A stretch of DNA of 64,000 nt from the NCBI RefSeq assembly GCF_002871005.1, contig NZ_PHSN01000017.1, positions 124,001-188,000 on the forward strand. The letters are read 5' to 3'. The DNA is from Acidimangrovimonas sediminis. Its GTDB lineage: Bacteria; Pseudomonadota; Alphaproteobacteria; Rhodobacterales; Rhodobacteraceae. The notes under the pieces were generated by a model that was not told the origin of the DNA, made no database searches, and was given only the letters and a program-made list of their open reading frames with translations. Positions 8,173-16,951 of this stretch are shown here, piece by piece (positions within the stretch are counted from its first letter, which is position 1; every line of letters begins with the position of its first letter). The translations under genes were made by a program, and so were the position numbers.

Positions 8173-9081
8173 ATGAAACGAGGCTCAGTGTGGCGCGGGG
8201 CTGTCATTTCCGGATTTCTCGTCCTTGCGACGGGACTCGCGCCGCGGCCCGCATCGGCCGGTGACCCGACTTACGTCGAGGGCGTGAACACCTTCATCGA
8301 GACGGGTATCGAGGCGCCGGACAGGGCGCCAAGCTGGTATGCCCCGATGGCAGGCAAGCCCTATGCCCCCGTGTTCGAGATGCTTGCGACCCGGGGCACG
8401 CAGGGGCGCTATTATTCCTACACCTACCCGGTGACCCTCAAGGACATGATCCGGTTTCACGGCCACGATTGCGAAGGCACCATTCATGCCGCTGCCAACG
8501 TGCGGGTCGCGTTCGACCTGCTGTTTCCCGACGGGATCATCGACCGCAGCGTCCTGCGCGGCATTTCAGGCCCCTCGCCCTGCTGGTCCGACGCTGTCGC
8601 CTTTCTGACCGGCGCCCGCATCCAGTACGGCAATCTCGGCTACTTCAAGGATGCCCGCTACGGGCACGCGATCCTTCTTTACCGCGAGGACACGCAGGTT
8701 GCCGTCCTCGCCACATGGAAGAAGGGGATCAACAACATCCCGGGCGAGCCGGTGATGTTGCCCGACGCGATCGACTGGCAACCGGCGGTGGACCAGAACG
8801 TCGTGATGAAGCTCAAGTCCGACGTGAAGGCGCAAGGGGGCACACCGACGCCCTATCAGGTCGACCTGCTGCGGTATCTGCAGTGGAAACATGTCAACGA
8901 CATCCTGGAGCACCCGCTGGACCGGAGCTACCAGGTTCAGGTTCTCGAAAACTTTCGATGGGAGGATTGGATCGACCCAGCAAGGGCCATCGCGGCGCCG
9001 CTTGCCCGAACCGACACACGCCTGAAGAACTATCCCTACCGGCCAAGGCCGATTTCCGGACCCGACGCCCCCGGTCAGTGA
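8173..9081 (+). CDS. Exported FmdE-like protein
   Basis: A 302-residue protein with a Sec signal peptide (basic start, hydrophobic 10-22, PASA cleavage near 29). The mature part carries FHGHDCEGT (His96, His98, Cys100), matching the HGHxCxG signature of the FmdE domain (formylmethanofuran dehydrogenase subunit E family), followed by a conserved SPCWSDAVAFLTGA and GNLGYFKDARYG, as in that family. FmdE domains bind zinc through such residues, but no FmdE domain function is settled outside methanogens. The usual C-terminal zinc ribbon is absent. Presence of an export signal is unusual. It stands 87 bp upstream of the cyclase gene on the same strand. Confidence 0.65.
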   Translation: MKRGSVWRGAVISGFLVLATGLAPRPASAGDPTYVEGVNTFIETGIEAPDRAPSWYAPMAGKPYAPVFEMLATRGTQGRYYSYTYPVTLKDMIRFHGHDCEGTIHAAANVRVAFDLLFPDGIIDRSVLRGISGPSPCWSDAVAFLTGARIQYGNLGYFKDARYGHAILLYREDTQVAVLATWKKGINNIPGEPVMLPDAIDWQPAVDQNVVMKLKSDVKAQGGTPTPYQVDLLRYLQWKHVNDILEHPLDRSYQVQVLENFRWEDWIDPARAIAAPLARTDTRLKNYPYRPRPISGPDAPGQ

Positions 9082-9168
9082 GCGGGCGCGCGTCACCGAA
9101 GATCGACGCCGGTCAGCGGGCAGCGGCCGTTATGGCCCGACATTCCCATTTGCGGAACAGAGCAGGAC

Positions 9169-10989
9169 ATGGCCGAAAACGCGAACATACGACGGCTTGC
9201 GGCGATCCTTGCGGCCGATGTCGTGGGCTATTCCACGATGATGGGGCGCGACGAGGCGGGCACGCTTGCCGCCTTGCGCCAGCATCGGGTCGAGGTCTTC
9301 GATCCTGCGGTCGCCACCCATCGCGGGCGGGTGTTCAAGCTGATGGGCGACGGCGCCCTCGTCGAGTTTCCAAGCGTCGTCGACGCGGTCAGCTGCGCGA
9401 TCGAGATCCAGTCGCGGATCCACGCGCTCGGCACGCCGGGGGGCGTGACACTGCGGATCGGGATCAATCTCGGCGATATCATCGTCGAGGGCGATGACGT
9501 GTTCGGCGACGGGGTGAATGTCGCCGCCCGCCTCGAACCTCTGGCCGAGGCCGGCGGGATCTGCGTGGCCTCCATCGTCAACGAAAGCGTCGGGCACCGG
9601 GTGGGGATCGCCTTTCGAGATGGCGGGGAGGCGCGGGTCAAGAACATCGTGCAACCGATCCGGATCTGGAAATGGCATCCCGAGGACGGCTCTGCACCAC
9701 GGGTGTCTGCCTCCCCCTCTACGCACCATGCCACGGCGCGCCCGGCGCCTGCGCCCGATGCGTCGGGCGGGACCGAGGCACAGCACCTGCCGCCGGTCCT
9801 TGCCGGGCGCCCGTCAATCGCGGTGCTGCCCCTTGGCGCGCTCGGCCTGCCGCGCGAACGGGCGCTGATGGCCGACGCGGTGTCGCACGACCTGATCCAG
9901 GCGCTGTCGCGGCTGCGCTGGCTGGCGATCACCGCCCGCGGCTCGGCCTTCCGGATCCGCGAAAGCATGCCCGACCCCTGCGACATCGGCGCCCGGCTTC
10001 AGGTGCGCTATGTCCTTTCCGGCATGCTGGACCTTTCGGGAAACCAGCTATCGGCCACGCTGGAACTGGCCGAAACCACCGAGGGCGCGGTGATCTGGGC
10101 CGACCGGCTGACCGTCAGCGCCGATGCGGTCGAGGAACTGCGCGCCCGGATCGTCGGGCACGTGGTCGAGTCGCTGGACATCTATGTCCCCCTCAACGAG
10201 GCGATGCAGGCACGGTTGGGCGGCAGCGACCGCCTCGACGCCTGGGCGACCTACCACCTTGGGCTGCACCACATGTACCGCTTCACGCCCGAGGACAACG
10301 CGAAGGCCAACGCGCTTTTCGAGCGCGCGATCGAGCTGGACCCGCGGTTCGCACGCGCCCATGGCGGCCTTTCGTTCACCCGCTTCCAGGATTCCTTCAT
10401 GCGCTATGTGCCCGATCCCGCCGAGGCGGCCAGGGATGCAAGGCGCCATGCCGAGCGGGGGCTGGAGCTCGACCCGCTGGACCCGTTCGTGAACCTGAAC
10501 ATGGGCCGGTCCTTCTGGTTGGGCGATGCACCGGAATCGGCGGCAAGCTGGCTGGAGCGCGCCACCCGGCTGAACCCGAACTACGCCCAGGGTTTCTACG
10601 CGCGCGCCTTCACGGCAAATCTCGTCGGCGACGAACCCACGGTCAGCCAGGGCGTCGAGGCCGCGATGCGGCTGAGCCCCCTCGACCCGCTGCTTTACGG
10701 GATGATCGCCGCCAAGGCCCTGATCCTGGCCCAGACCGGGCGCGAGGAGGAGGCGGCCGACTGGGCGGAGCGCGCGGCCAATGCGCCGGGGGCGCATTTC
10801 ATCATATGGTTGATCGCTGTGGCCTGCCTCGGGATGGCCGGACGGACGGCGGAGGCCGCACGCTGGGCGGAAAAGGTGCGGGCGCGCCGGCCCGACGCCA
10901 ATCAGCAACACTTCTTCTCGGCGCTGCCAATGCGCGATCCGCTGAGCCGGGCCCATTTCGGCACGGCGCTGGCGGCGCAGGGATTCTGA
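9169..10989 (+). CDS. Class III adenylate/guanylate cyclase with TolB-like and TPR C-terminus
   Basis: A 606-residue cytoplasmic protein. Residues about 8-165 form a class III nucleotide cyclase domain: metal-binding Asp17 (LAADVVGYS) and Asp61 (FKLMGDGALVEF), Lys57 as a purine-selecting residue, and the transition-state Asn117/Arg121 in GDGVNVAARLE. All key catalytic residues are present, so the enzyme should be active, probably making cAMP. After a linker, residues about 205-330 resemble the TolB/CadC-type domain (IAVLPLGALG, YVLSGMLDLSGNQL), and the remainder has TPR-like helices (ALFERAIELDPRFARAHGGL and others). This domain order is common in rhizobia and related alphaproteobacteria. No transmembrane segment is apparent. 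Confidence 0.88.
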   Translation: MAENANIRRLAAILAADVVGYSTMMGRDEAGTLAALRQHRVEVFDPAVATHRGRVFKLMGDGALVEFPSVVDAVSCAIEIQSRIHALGTPGGVTLRIGINLGDIIVEGDDVFGDGVNVAARLEPLAEAGGICVASIVNESVGHRVGIAFRDGGEARVKNIVQPIRIWKWHPEDGSAPRVSASPSTHHATARPAPAPDASGGTEAQHLPPVLAGRPSIAVLPLGALGLPRERALMADAVSHDLIQALSRLRWLAITARGSAFRIRESMPDPCDIGARLQVRYVLSGMLDLSGNQLSATLELAETTEGAVIWADRLTVSADAVEELRARIVGHVVESLDIYVPLNEAMQARLGGSDRLDAWATYHLGLHHMYRFTPEDNAKANALFERAIELDPRFARAHGGLSFTRFQDSFMRYVPDPAEAARDARRHAERGLELDPLDPFVNLNMGRSFWLGDAPESAASWLERATRLNPNYAQGFYARAFTANLVGDEPTVSQGVEAAMRLSPLDPLLYGMIAAKALILAQTGREEEAADWAERAANAPGAHFIIWLIAVACLGMAGRTAEAARWAEKVRARRPDANQQHFFSALPMRDPLSRAHFGTALAAQGF

Positions 10990-11180
10990 GCCGGGAGCGA
11001 ACAGATTAGGGCCTTTTCATCTCCGCCCACCCTGCCCCATGCCGGCCCCGGGGTCACGCCGGTCGGCGCCTTCCCGCCGCGATATGCGCGGGGGCGAAGC
11101 GGCCCGGCACCTGGCCGGTTGACCCCGCCCCGGCGTCTGCTAATGTTCGCGCGTACGTTGTAGCATTCCCAGGGTTGTCG

Positions 11181-13238
11181 ATGAACAGCATCTTCCAACA
11201 GGCCGACCGGGTGGGGCGGCTGGAGACGATGCTCGGGCAAGATGTGCTTGTGCTGCTGCGGCTTGAAGGCAGCGACCACATCAACGCGCCGTTCCGCTTC
11301 GACGTCGACTGCCTCGCCACCAGCCCCGATATCGACTTCGACGCCCTGCTCGGCACCCATGCGACCGTCGTGCTGCAGAGCTTTGGCGGCGTCGAACGGG
11401 TCTTCGACGGTATCGTGGCGGAAGTCCGCTGGATCGGCCCGGGCGAGAACGGCTGGCGCTACCGGCTGATCCTCAGGCCGTGGTTCTGGCTTGCCACGCT
11501 ACGGCGCAACCAGCGGATCTTTCACGAGAAGTCGGTGGTGGATATCCTGCAGGAGCTGCTGTCCGACTATGCCGGAGCCGGCGCGCTCGAGACGCGGCTG
11601 CGCAAGGAATACCCGACGCTGGAATACACCGTGCAGTACCGCGAGAGCGATTACGCCTTCGCCTGCCGCATGATGGAACGGTTCGGCATCTCTTATCACT
11701 TCGAGGCCGCCGAAGGCGCGCACACGATGGTGCTCAGCGACGACCCGGCGGCCCATGCCTCGATCGGCAGCCGGCCGTGCCGCGCCTACGACGGCCACCA
11801 CCTCGAGGAAGAGGAACATTTCTGGTCGTGGGGCCCCGCGCGCCGCATCGTCACCGGGGCGGTGCGCCTGACCGACTGGAACTTCGAGACGCCGGTCGCC
11901 GCGATGGAGGCCGAGGCACAGGCCGAGCCGAGCCATGCCGAAGGCGGGATCGAAAGCTTCGACTACCCCGGCGCCTATCCCGATCAGGGCCGCGGTCGGC
12001 TGGTGGCGTCGCTGGGCCGCGACCGCGAAGCCGGTCAGGCGCCCCGGCTTGCCGCGGAGGGCGACATCGCCGCGCTCGGCGGTGGCATGCGGGTGACGCT
12101 GGGCGGCGATCCGCATCCCGCCACGCTGCGCGGCGCCGAATACCTGTGCCTGTCGGCCACCCACCGCTTCGTCTCGGAAGCCTACGGCACCGGCGAGACC
12201 GAAAGCGACGGCCTCGCCTATTCAGGGCGCTACGTCCTGTTGCCGGTGGAGGCGCCGATGGTGCCCGAGGCAAGGACCCCGCGCGCCCTGGTCGAGGGGC
12301 CGCAGACCGCCGTCGTGGTCGGCGAGGACGAGATCGACTGCGACAAGTACGGCCGCATCCTCGTGCGGTTCCCATGGGATCTGTCCGGCGCCATCTCGAT
12401 GCGCTGCCGCGTCTCGCAAAGCTGGTCGGGCGGCGGCTGGGGCGGCATGGTGATCCCCCGCGTCGGGATGGAGGTGGTGGTCGAGTTCCTCGAGGGCGAC
12501 CCCGACAAGCCGCTCGTCACCGGCTGCGTCTACAACGGCAAGAACGGCGTGCCCTACGACCTGCCCGCAAACAAGACCCGCTCGGTCTTCCGCACCGACA
12601 CGCACCGGGGCGAAGGCTACAACGAGCTGCGCTTCGAGGATGCGAACGGCACCGAGGAGATCTTCGTTCACGCCCAGAAGGACATGAACCTCGAGATCCT
12701 GAACGACCGCTCCAAGCGTGTCGGGCGCGATCAGTCCGAGATGGTGGGCGCGGACAAGTCGATTCAGGTCGGTGGCGACCATGATGAGGTGATCGGCGGC
12801 AACATGTCGATCGCGGTGGGCAAAAACCCCCTGTCCGAAACCCTGATGGCGAAGACCAAGGTGCTGTTCGACGGCGCCGCGCGGTTCATGGAAAAGCTGA
12901 AGATCCCGGACCCGTTCAACTTCGGCAAGGGCAACATGCAGGTCTTCGTCGAGAAGAACAAATCCGAGGTGATCAACCTCGCCTTCTCCGAGATCGTCGG
13001 GGTCGCGAAATCCTCGATCGTCGGCCATTCCTTCCAGCAGACCGTCGGCAAGGCCATGAGCACCATCGTGCGCGGCCGCTACGACACCGACATCGGCCAG
13101 GTGATGAACATCCGCGTCGGGGAGCAGTTCACCATCAAGGTGGGCGAGAACTCGGTCCTCACCATGTCGAAGGAGGGCGACATCCTGATCGAAGGCAAGA
13201 GCATCAAGCTCAAGGCCGACGACATCAACATGAACTAG
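11181..13238 (+). CDS. vgrG: Type VI secretion tip protein VgrG
   Basis: A 685-residue VgrG: N-terminal gp27-like domain (LLRLEGSDHINAPFRFDVDC, then YRLILRPWFWLATLRRNQRIF and the YRESDYAFACRMMERFGISYHFE segment), the gp5 OB-fold (CDKYGRILVRFPWD, with WGGMVIPRVGMEVVVEFLEG), and a C-terminal beta-prism with repeated IxVG-x(n)-IxVG units and a lysine-rich end. It trimerises to form the tip spike that carries effectors. The ATG at 11181 follows AGGG; the TTG six bases earlier is not needed. It heads an island that runs to 20073 with no tube, sheath, baseplate or ATPase genes, so it is an orphan VgrG cluster served by a T6SS encoded elsewhere. Confidence 0.95.
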   Translation: MNSIFQQADRVGRLETMLGQDVLVLLRLEGSDHINAPFRFDVDCLATSPDIDFDALLGTHATVVLQSFGGVERVFDGIVAEVRWIGPGENGWRYRLILRPWFWLATLRRNQRIFHEKSVVDILQELLSDYAGAGALETRLRKEYPTLEYTVQYRESDYAFACRMMERFGISYHFEAAEGAHTMVLSDDPAAHASIGSRPCRAYDGHHLEEEEHFWSWGPARRIVTGAVRLTDWNFETPVAAMEAEAQAEPSHAEGGIESFDYPGAYPDQGRGRLVASLGRDREAGQAPRLAAEGDIAALGGGMRVTLGGDPHPATLRGAEYLCLSATHRFVSEAYGTGETESDGLAYSGRYVLLPVEAPMVPEARTPRALVEGPQTAVVVGEDEIDCDKYGRILVRFPWDLSGAISMRCRVSQSWSGGGWGGMVIPRVGMEVVVEFLEGDPDKPLVTGCVYNGKNGVPYDLPANKTRSVFRTDTHRGEGYNELRFEDANGTEEIFVHAQKDMNLEILNDRSKRVGRDQSEMVGADKSIQVGGDHDEVIGGNMSIAVGKNPLSETLMAKTKVLFDGAARFMEKLKIPDPFNFGKGNMQVFVEKNKSEVINLAFSEIVGVAKSSIVGHSFQQTVGKAMSTIVRGRYDTDIGQVMNIRVGEQFTIKVGENSVLTMSKEGDILIEGKSIKLKADDINMN

Positions 13239-13244
13239 GCGGCG

Positions 13245-14372
13245 ATGGCGGATGGCGGCGAACAGAAGGGGCCTTTCGTCTTGCGCCCCGAAGACCAGGC
13301 ACGGGGGGTCCGGCCCGCCTGGTCGATGCTCGACAGCGACCTGACGCTGCACGACAAGTTCCGCAGGGATCCCGGCGCCCCCTGGGCACCGTCCGGCGCG
13401 CCGGGGGTGACGCTGCCCACCTCGCAGCTGACCGAGGCCGACCTGAAGGCGCTGCGCCTTTATCTGAACGGGCGCGACAGCAACCTGATGGTGCCGAACG
13501 CCCGCACGGGCACGCCAGACGCCGAGACGAAGCCTGCCGAGACCGGCAAGAAGGACGAGGAGGACGGCTGGTCCCTCAAGGGCCCCTCGCGCAAGACCAA
13601 GGAAGGCGGCATTTCCGTCACCGAGCAGCGCGGCCTCAAGGAGTACCACAAGTCGGGCTACACCCGCCACAACCCCGACGGCACCCACAAGGTCGACCGC
13701 GACTTCAAGGGCAAGTGGGACGACGCCAAGCTGGCCGGAGCGGACTACAAGGCGTCGCTGTTCGACAAATCCGCCGCCAAGGGCGACTTCGGCAGCGAGA
13801 AATCCCTTGCCAGCGGCTCCGGCTCGGCCCTCGGGGCAAGCGCGAAGGGCCAGGCGGGGTTCGAGCTGAGCCGCAAGGAGCTGTCGGCCAGCGCCGGCGC
13901 CAAGGCCGAGGCCCATGCGCTGGAGGGATCGATCAAGACCCGCGACGACATGATGCTCGGCGGCGACGCGAAGGCCTCCGCGCTCAAGGCCGAAGCCGAG
14001 GCGAAGGGCGAGGTCAAGCTGACCCCCGAGGAGGCAACGCTCTGCGGCAAGCTGGGCGCCAGCGTCAACCTGGTCGAGGCCGAGGCGAACGGCGACCTGA
14101 CCATCACCCCGCGGCGTCTCGCCAACCCGCTGATCCGGCTATACAACTGGGCGGTGAACGAGGACGTGACGCCGCTGAGCGAGGACTGGGACATCGGCTT
14201 TGTCGTCGGCGCGGGGGTCAACGGCAACGTTGGCGCCGGTGCCGGTGCCTCCGCCTGCACCAGCTACAAGAAGGGCAAGTGGGTGTCGGAACTGGGCGCC
14301 AAGGCCTCGCTCGGGGTGGGCGCCGGGGTCAAGGTCAGGGCTGGCGTGGTCGGGCTCGACAAGCTCTGGTAG
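13245..14372 (+). CDS. Unknown Ala/Gly/Lys-rich protein encoded directly after VgrG (candidate effector)
   Basis: A 375-residue protein that starts six bases after the VgrG stop, so it is surely co-transcribed. I recognise no family. Residues 1-130 are polar and charged, with a GYTRHNPDGTHKVDRDFKGK segment near 145. Residues about 170-290 are a low-complexity Ala/Lys/Glu/Gly region with repeated SAxAxA and KAEA units, likely to be helical or disordered. The last 80 residues are Gly-rich (VVGAGVNGNVGAGAGASAC, ASLGVGAGVKVRAGVVGLDKLW), resembling a glycine-zipper membrane-inserting segment. Position next to VgrG and lack of a signal peptide make a T6SS cargo effector possible, perhaps membrane-acting; a structural accessory protein is the alternative. 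Confidence 0.6.
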   Translation: MADGGEQKGPFVLRPEDQARGVRPAWSMLDSDLTLHDKFRRDPGAPWAPSGAPGVTLPTSQLTEADLKALRLYLNGRDSNLMVPNARTGTPDAETKPAETGKKDEEDGWSLKGPSRKTKEGGISVTEQRGLKEYHKSGYTRHNPDGTHKVDRDFKGKWDDAKLAGADYKASLFDKSAAKGDFGSEKSLASGSGSALGASAKGQAGFELSRKELSASAGAKAEAHALEGSIKTRDDMMLGGDAKASALKAEAEAKGEVKLTPEEATLCGKLGASVNLVEAEANGDLTITPRRLANPLIRLYNWAVNEDVTPLSEDWDIGFVVGAGVNGNVGAGAGASACTSYKKGKWVSELGAKASLGVGAGVKVRAGVVGLDKLW

Positions 14373-14439
14373 GGCCGGGACAGATCAGGATGCAGGAACG
14401 GAACCCGATGAGACGTCAACCGCCAAGGAAAGGCCCGCG

Positions 14440-15636
14440 ATGCGCGCGATCCGAAACCTCACTGCCACCCTGCTTCTGGGGGCGGCGCTGGCCTGCCCGG
14501 TCGCCGCGATGAGCGCAGGAACCGATACCGCCGCCGCCGACCCCAAGTTCGCGCTTGTCGACCAGGGGCCCGCGGCAACCGAGTTCGCCTTCGACGCGGC
14601 CGCGCTCGACTTCGTCACGGCCACGCCCGAGGCGTTCCGCTGGATGACCTCGGACACCCCGGCCGAGGGATTCGCCGAGTTCGGCCTGTTCACCGACCTG
14701 ACCCGGCGCTGGATCGGCTACGACCCGATGAACCGCGACCGGCTTGAGATTTCCGTGCTGACCGCCCGCGTGGTGCCCGATCGGGTGGCGACCGGATCGG
14801 GCTATGCCCAGGCGCTGGCCAGCGGCTGGGGCCGCCATGATTTCGGTGCGCTCGGCCATGACATCGACTTCGGCGAGGCGATCGGCGGCAACGACGACAG
14901 CGGCGCGATGATCGTCAACCGCGTCGCGGTGTTCCGTCGCGGCGACCTTCTGCTCATCGTGCGTGCCAAGTTCGACGCCGACCATTTCGATACCGCAGGC
15001 CCGGTGATCGCCCGGTTTCTTGGCACGCTCGCCTTCAAGGACCGCCTCGCCAGAGACCCGGTCCGCGCGGCGGAGCAGACGGCCAGCCTGCCGATGCCCG
15101 CGGGCCTGCCGCCCTTCGCCTACCGGACCCCGGCGAACTGGCGTCGGCTCGACCTGGCGCAGATCACGCCGGGCGCCCATGCCGACCTGTGGTACGACGC
15201 CGCCGACCCGGCGCGCAACGCGGGATTCATGGCGTTCCGCTTCGCTCCCTCCGACAAGCCCGTGACGCCGCAGCGGATGGCGGACGCGGCGGGGGGTCTC
15301 GCGCAGGCGATGCTGCTGAACCTGATCCCGGACACCGAATTCACGCTGGAACCCCAGACCCGCAACGCCTTTGCCCAGTTCGACGGGATCACGCAGGCGA
15401 ACGGTCTTTTCGTGTTCTTGGCCCGGCTGCAGGGCAAGGCGGTGGATGCCAAGATCAGCGTGCTCGAGACCGTGGGCAAGGATGGCGCGCTGCTCGGCGT
15501 GGCCAGCCTCGGCCCGCTGCCGGACCATACGCAGGCGCTCTGGGGCAGCCTGATCCACAGCGATTTCGCGCTGGCGCTCGGCCTCGACGCGCTGACCAGC
15601 TACTGGAAGGAGGTGACCGCCCATGACCAGCCATAG
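14440..15636 (+). CDS. Exported protein of unknown function in the VgrG island
   Basis: A 398-residue protein with a Sec signal (basic start, hydrophobic 8-25, cleavage near SAG-T). The start at 14440 follows AAGGAAAGG. The mature part seems to consist of two similar alpha/beta halves, roughly 35-195 and 210-390, each with repeated FxxFxxPxxF-like strands and a helix, as in PsbP/DcrB-type lipoprotein-like domains; this assignment is weak. A periplasmic location in an effector cluster would suit an immunity protein or an assembly factor. It overlaps the next gene by 14 bp, implying translational coupling. Confidence 0.6.
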   Translation: MRAIRNLTATLLLGAALACPVAAMSAGTDTAAADPKFALVDQGPAATEFAFDAAALDFVTATPEAFRWMTSDTPAEGFAEFGLFTDLTRRWIGYDPMNRDRLEISVLTARVVPDRVATGSGYAQALASGWGRHDFGALGHDIDFGEAIGGNDDSGAMIVNRVAVFRRGDLLLIVRAKFDADHFDTAGPVIARFLGTLAFKDRLARDPVRAAEQTASLPMPAGLPPFAYRTPANWRRLDLAQITPGAHADLWYDAADPARNAGFMAFRFAPSDKPVTPQRMADAAGGLAQAMLLNLIPDTEFTLEPQTRNAFAQFDGITQANGLFVFLARLQGKAVDAKISVLETVGKDGALLGVASLGPLPDHTQALWGSLIHSDFALALGLDALTSYWKEVTAHDQP

Positions 15637-15874
15637 CGACAGCCGACACCTCGGGCGCGATGCCCGCCCGGTGCCGCCCGACCTGATGGACCGCCTGCTG
15701 GCACTGGCGGAGCGGATCCGCGTCGACCCGGCCTCTGGGCGGCTGGTGATCGCCAACGGGGCCGCGCGCATCGTGCTCTGCGAGGATGGCACGATCCGCA
15801 TCGAGGGCCGCCGCATCGTCGAGGCCGCGGAGGAGGACATCGCACTCTCCGCCGCCTGGATCGACCTGAACTGA
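15623..15874 (+). CDS. 83-aa VgrG-island protein with a needle-like beta segment
   Basis: A small 83-residue cytoplasmic protein whose start overlaps the end of the preceding gene by 14 bp. Residues 1-45 include a predicted helix (DLMDRLLALAERI), while residues 46-80 contain a beta-type segment, ARIVLCEDGTIRIEGRRIVE. This resembles the I-x-L-x-x-D-G-x-I-x-I-x-G pattern found in the C-terminal beta-helix of VgrG/DUF2345-type spike domains. It could be an adaptor or a spike-extension component. The family is not identified with certainty, but the overlap and conserved-looking core make it a real gene. Confidence 0.65.
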   Translation: MTSHSDSRHLGRDARPVPPDLMDRLLALAERIRVDPASGRLVIANGAARIVLCEDGTIRIEGRRIVEAAEEDIALSAAWIDLN

Positions 15875-15907
15875 CCCGAAGGGCACGCGCGAAGGACGAC
15901 CGGCCCG

Positions 15908-16951
15908 ATGTGGGAGACGCGGAACACCACGCCCTTCGCGGCGCAGGGCTACCTGGAGCGCGACCCCGCCGGGCGCGAGCACTGGGTCGGCGCTGTCCGT
16001 GCGAGCTTTGACCTCGCGGCCGGGGCGCTGCCGCGCGTGACGCCCGAACAGCCCCCGGTGCGCCTTGCCCAGTGCTTCGACGACAGCGGGCAGGAACTCA
16101 TCGAGGAAAGCGACTTCGCCCCGTTCCGGCCCGAGGCCGACATCGTGCTGCGAGGCACGGCGCATCCCCCGGGGCCACGGCAGACCGGCGCGTTTTCCTT
16201 TGGCTTCCTGATCGGCCGGATCCGGCGCGAGATGGTCTGCCACGGCCCCCGCCGGATGGCGCGGCGCGGCACCGCGCTGGCGGTCGAGACGCTGGGCCCC
16301 GCCGTCGCGACCCCGATCTCGTGGCGCGAGACCTTCGGCGGGCGGGAACGCTTCCCCCGCACGGGGGAACCGGAGGGTCCCGACGCGCTGAACCGCGACA
16401 ACCCCGTCGGCAGGGGTTGGAGCGTCGACCCGGCCGGGCGCATCCCGCAGGGCGGCGCGCTCGACCTGCCGCCGATCGAGGTGGCGGGGGACACCGTGGT
16501 GCCCGGCGCCCCCCTGCCCGCCCCCGCCGGCTGCGGCGCCATCGCGCCGCACTGGGCCGTGCGTCTGCCGCTCGCCGGGCGTTTCGACGCCCGGTGGGAG
16601 GCCGAGCGTCACCCGCTGATGCCCGAGGATTTCGACGCCCGCTTCTTCCATGCCGCCCCCGCCGCGCAGCGCGCACCGCTGGTCGGCGGAGAGCCGATGC
16701 GCCTGGTCAATCTCGTGCCCGGCGGCGTGCCGGTCGATTTTCGCCTGCCCCAGCTGCTGATCGACGCGCAGACCCGCATCGGCCGCGACCTGGTCGAGAC
16801 GCGGATGCGGCTGGTCGCGGTGATCGTCGATGCCGACCGGGCGCGGCTGACCATGGTCTACAACACCGCCGTCCCCTGCCCGGGGCGCGATGCCGAGGTC
16901 GCCTACAGCCGGGTGCGGTTGCGGCAGGCCTCGGGGATGGTACGGGCATGA
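15908..16951 (+). CDS. DUF2169 family T6SS adaptor/chaperone protein
   Basis: A 347-residue DUF2169 protein, recognised by its opening (NTTPFAAQGYLERDPAGREHW, then AVRASFDL), the VLRGTAHPPGP segment, the ISWRETFGG motif, and the DNPVGRGW motif with PxIE-type segments. DUF2169 proteins are accessory factors in VgrG clusters that help load PAAR-like or effector proteins onto the spike. It sits between VgrG and a DUF4150 PAAR-like gene, exactly the context expected. Its stop overlaps the start of the next gene (ATGA), so the two are translationally coupled. Confidence 0.88.
   Translation: MWETRNTTPFAAQGYLERDPAGREHWVGAVRASFDLAAGALPRVTPEQPPVRLAQCFDDSGQELIEESDFAPFRPEADIVLRGTAHPPGPRQTGAFSFGFLIGRIRREMVCHGPRRMARRGTALAVETLGPAVATPISWRETFGGRERFPRTGEPEGPDALNRDNPVGRGWSVDPAGRIPQGGALDLPPIEVAGDTVVPGAPLPAPAGCGAIAPHWAVRLPLAGRFDARWEAERHPLMPEDFDARFFHAAPAAQRAPLVGGEPMRLVNLVPGGVPVDFRLPQLLIDAQTRIGRDLVETRMRLVAVIVDADRARLTMVYNTAVPCPGRDAEVAYSRVRLRQASGMVRA

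Noticed and set aside
11480-12784. Second long plus-strand frame inside vgrG
   Set aside because: It overlaps vgrG in another frame and has only Arg/Gly-rich composition typical of shadow frames in GC-rich DNA.
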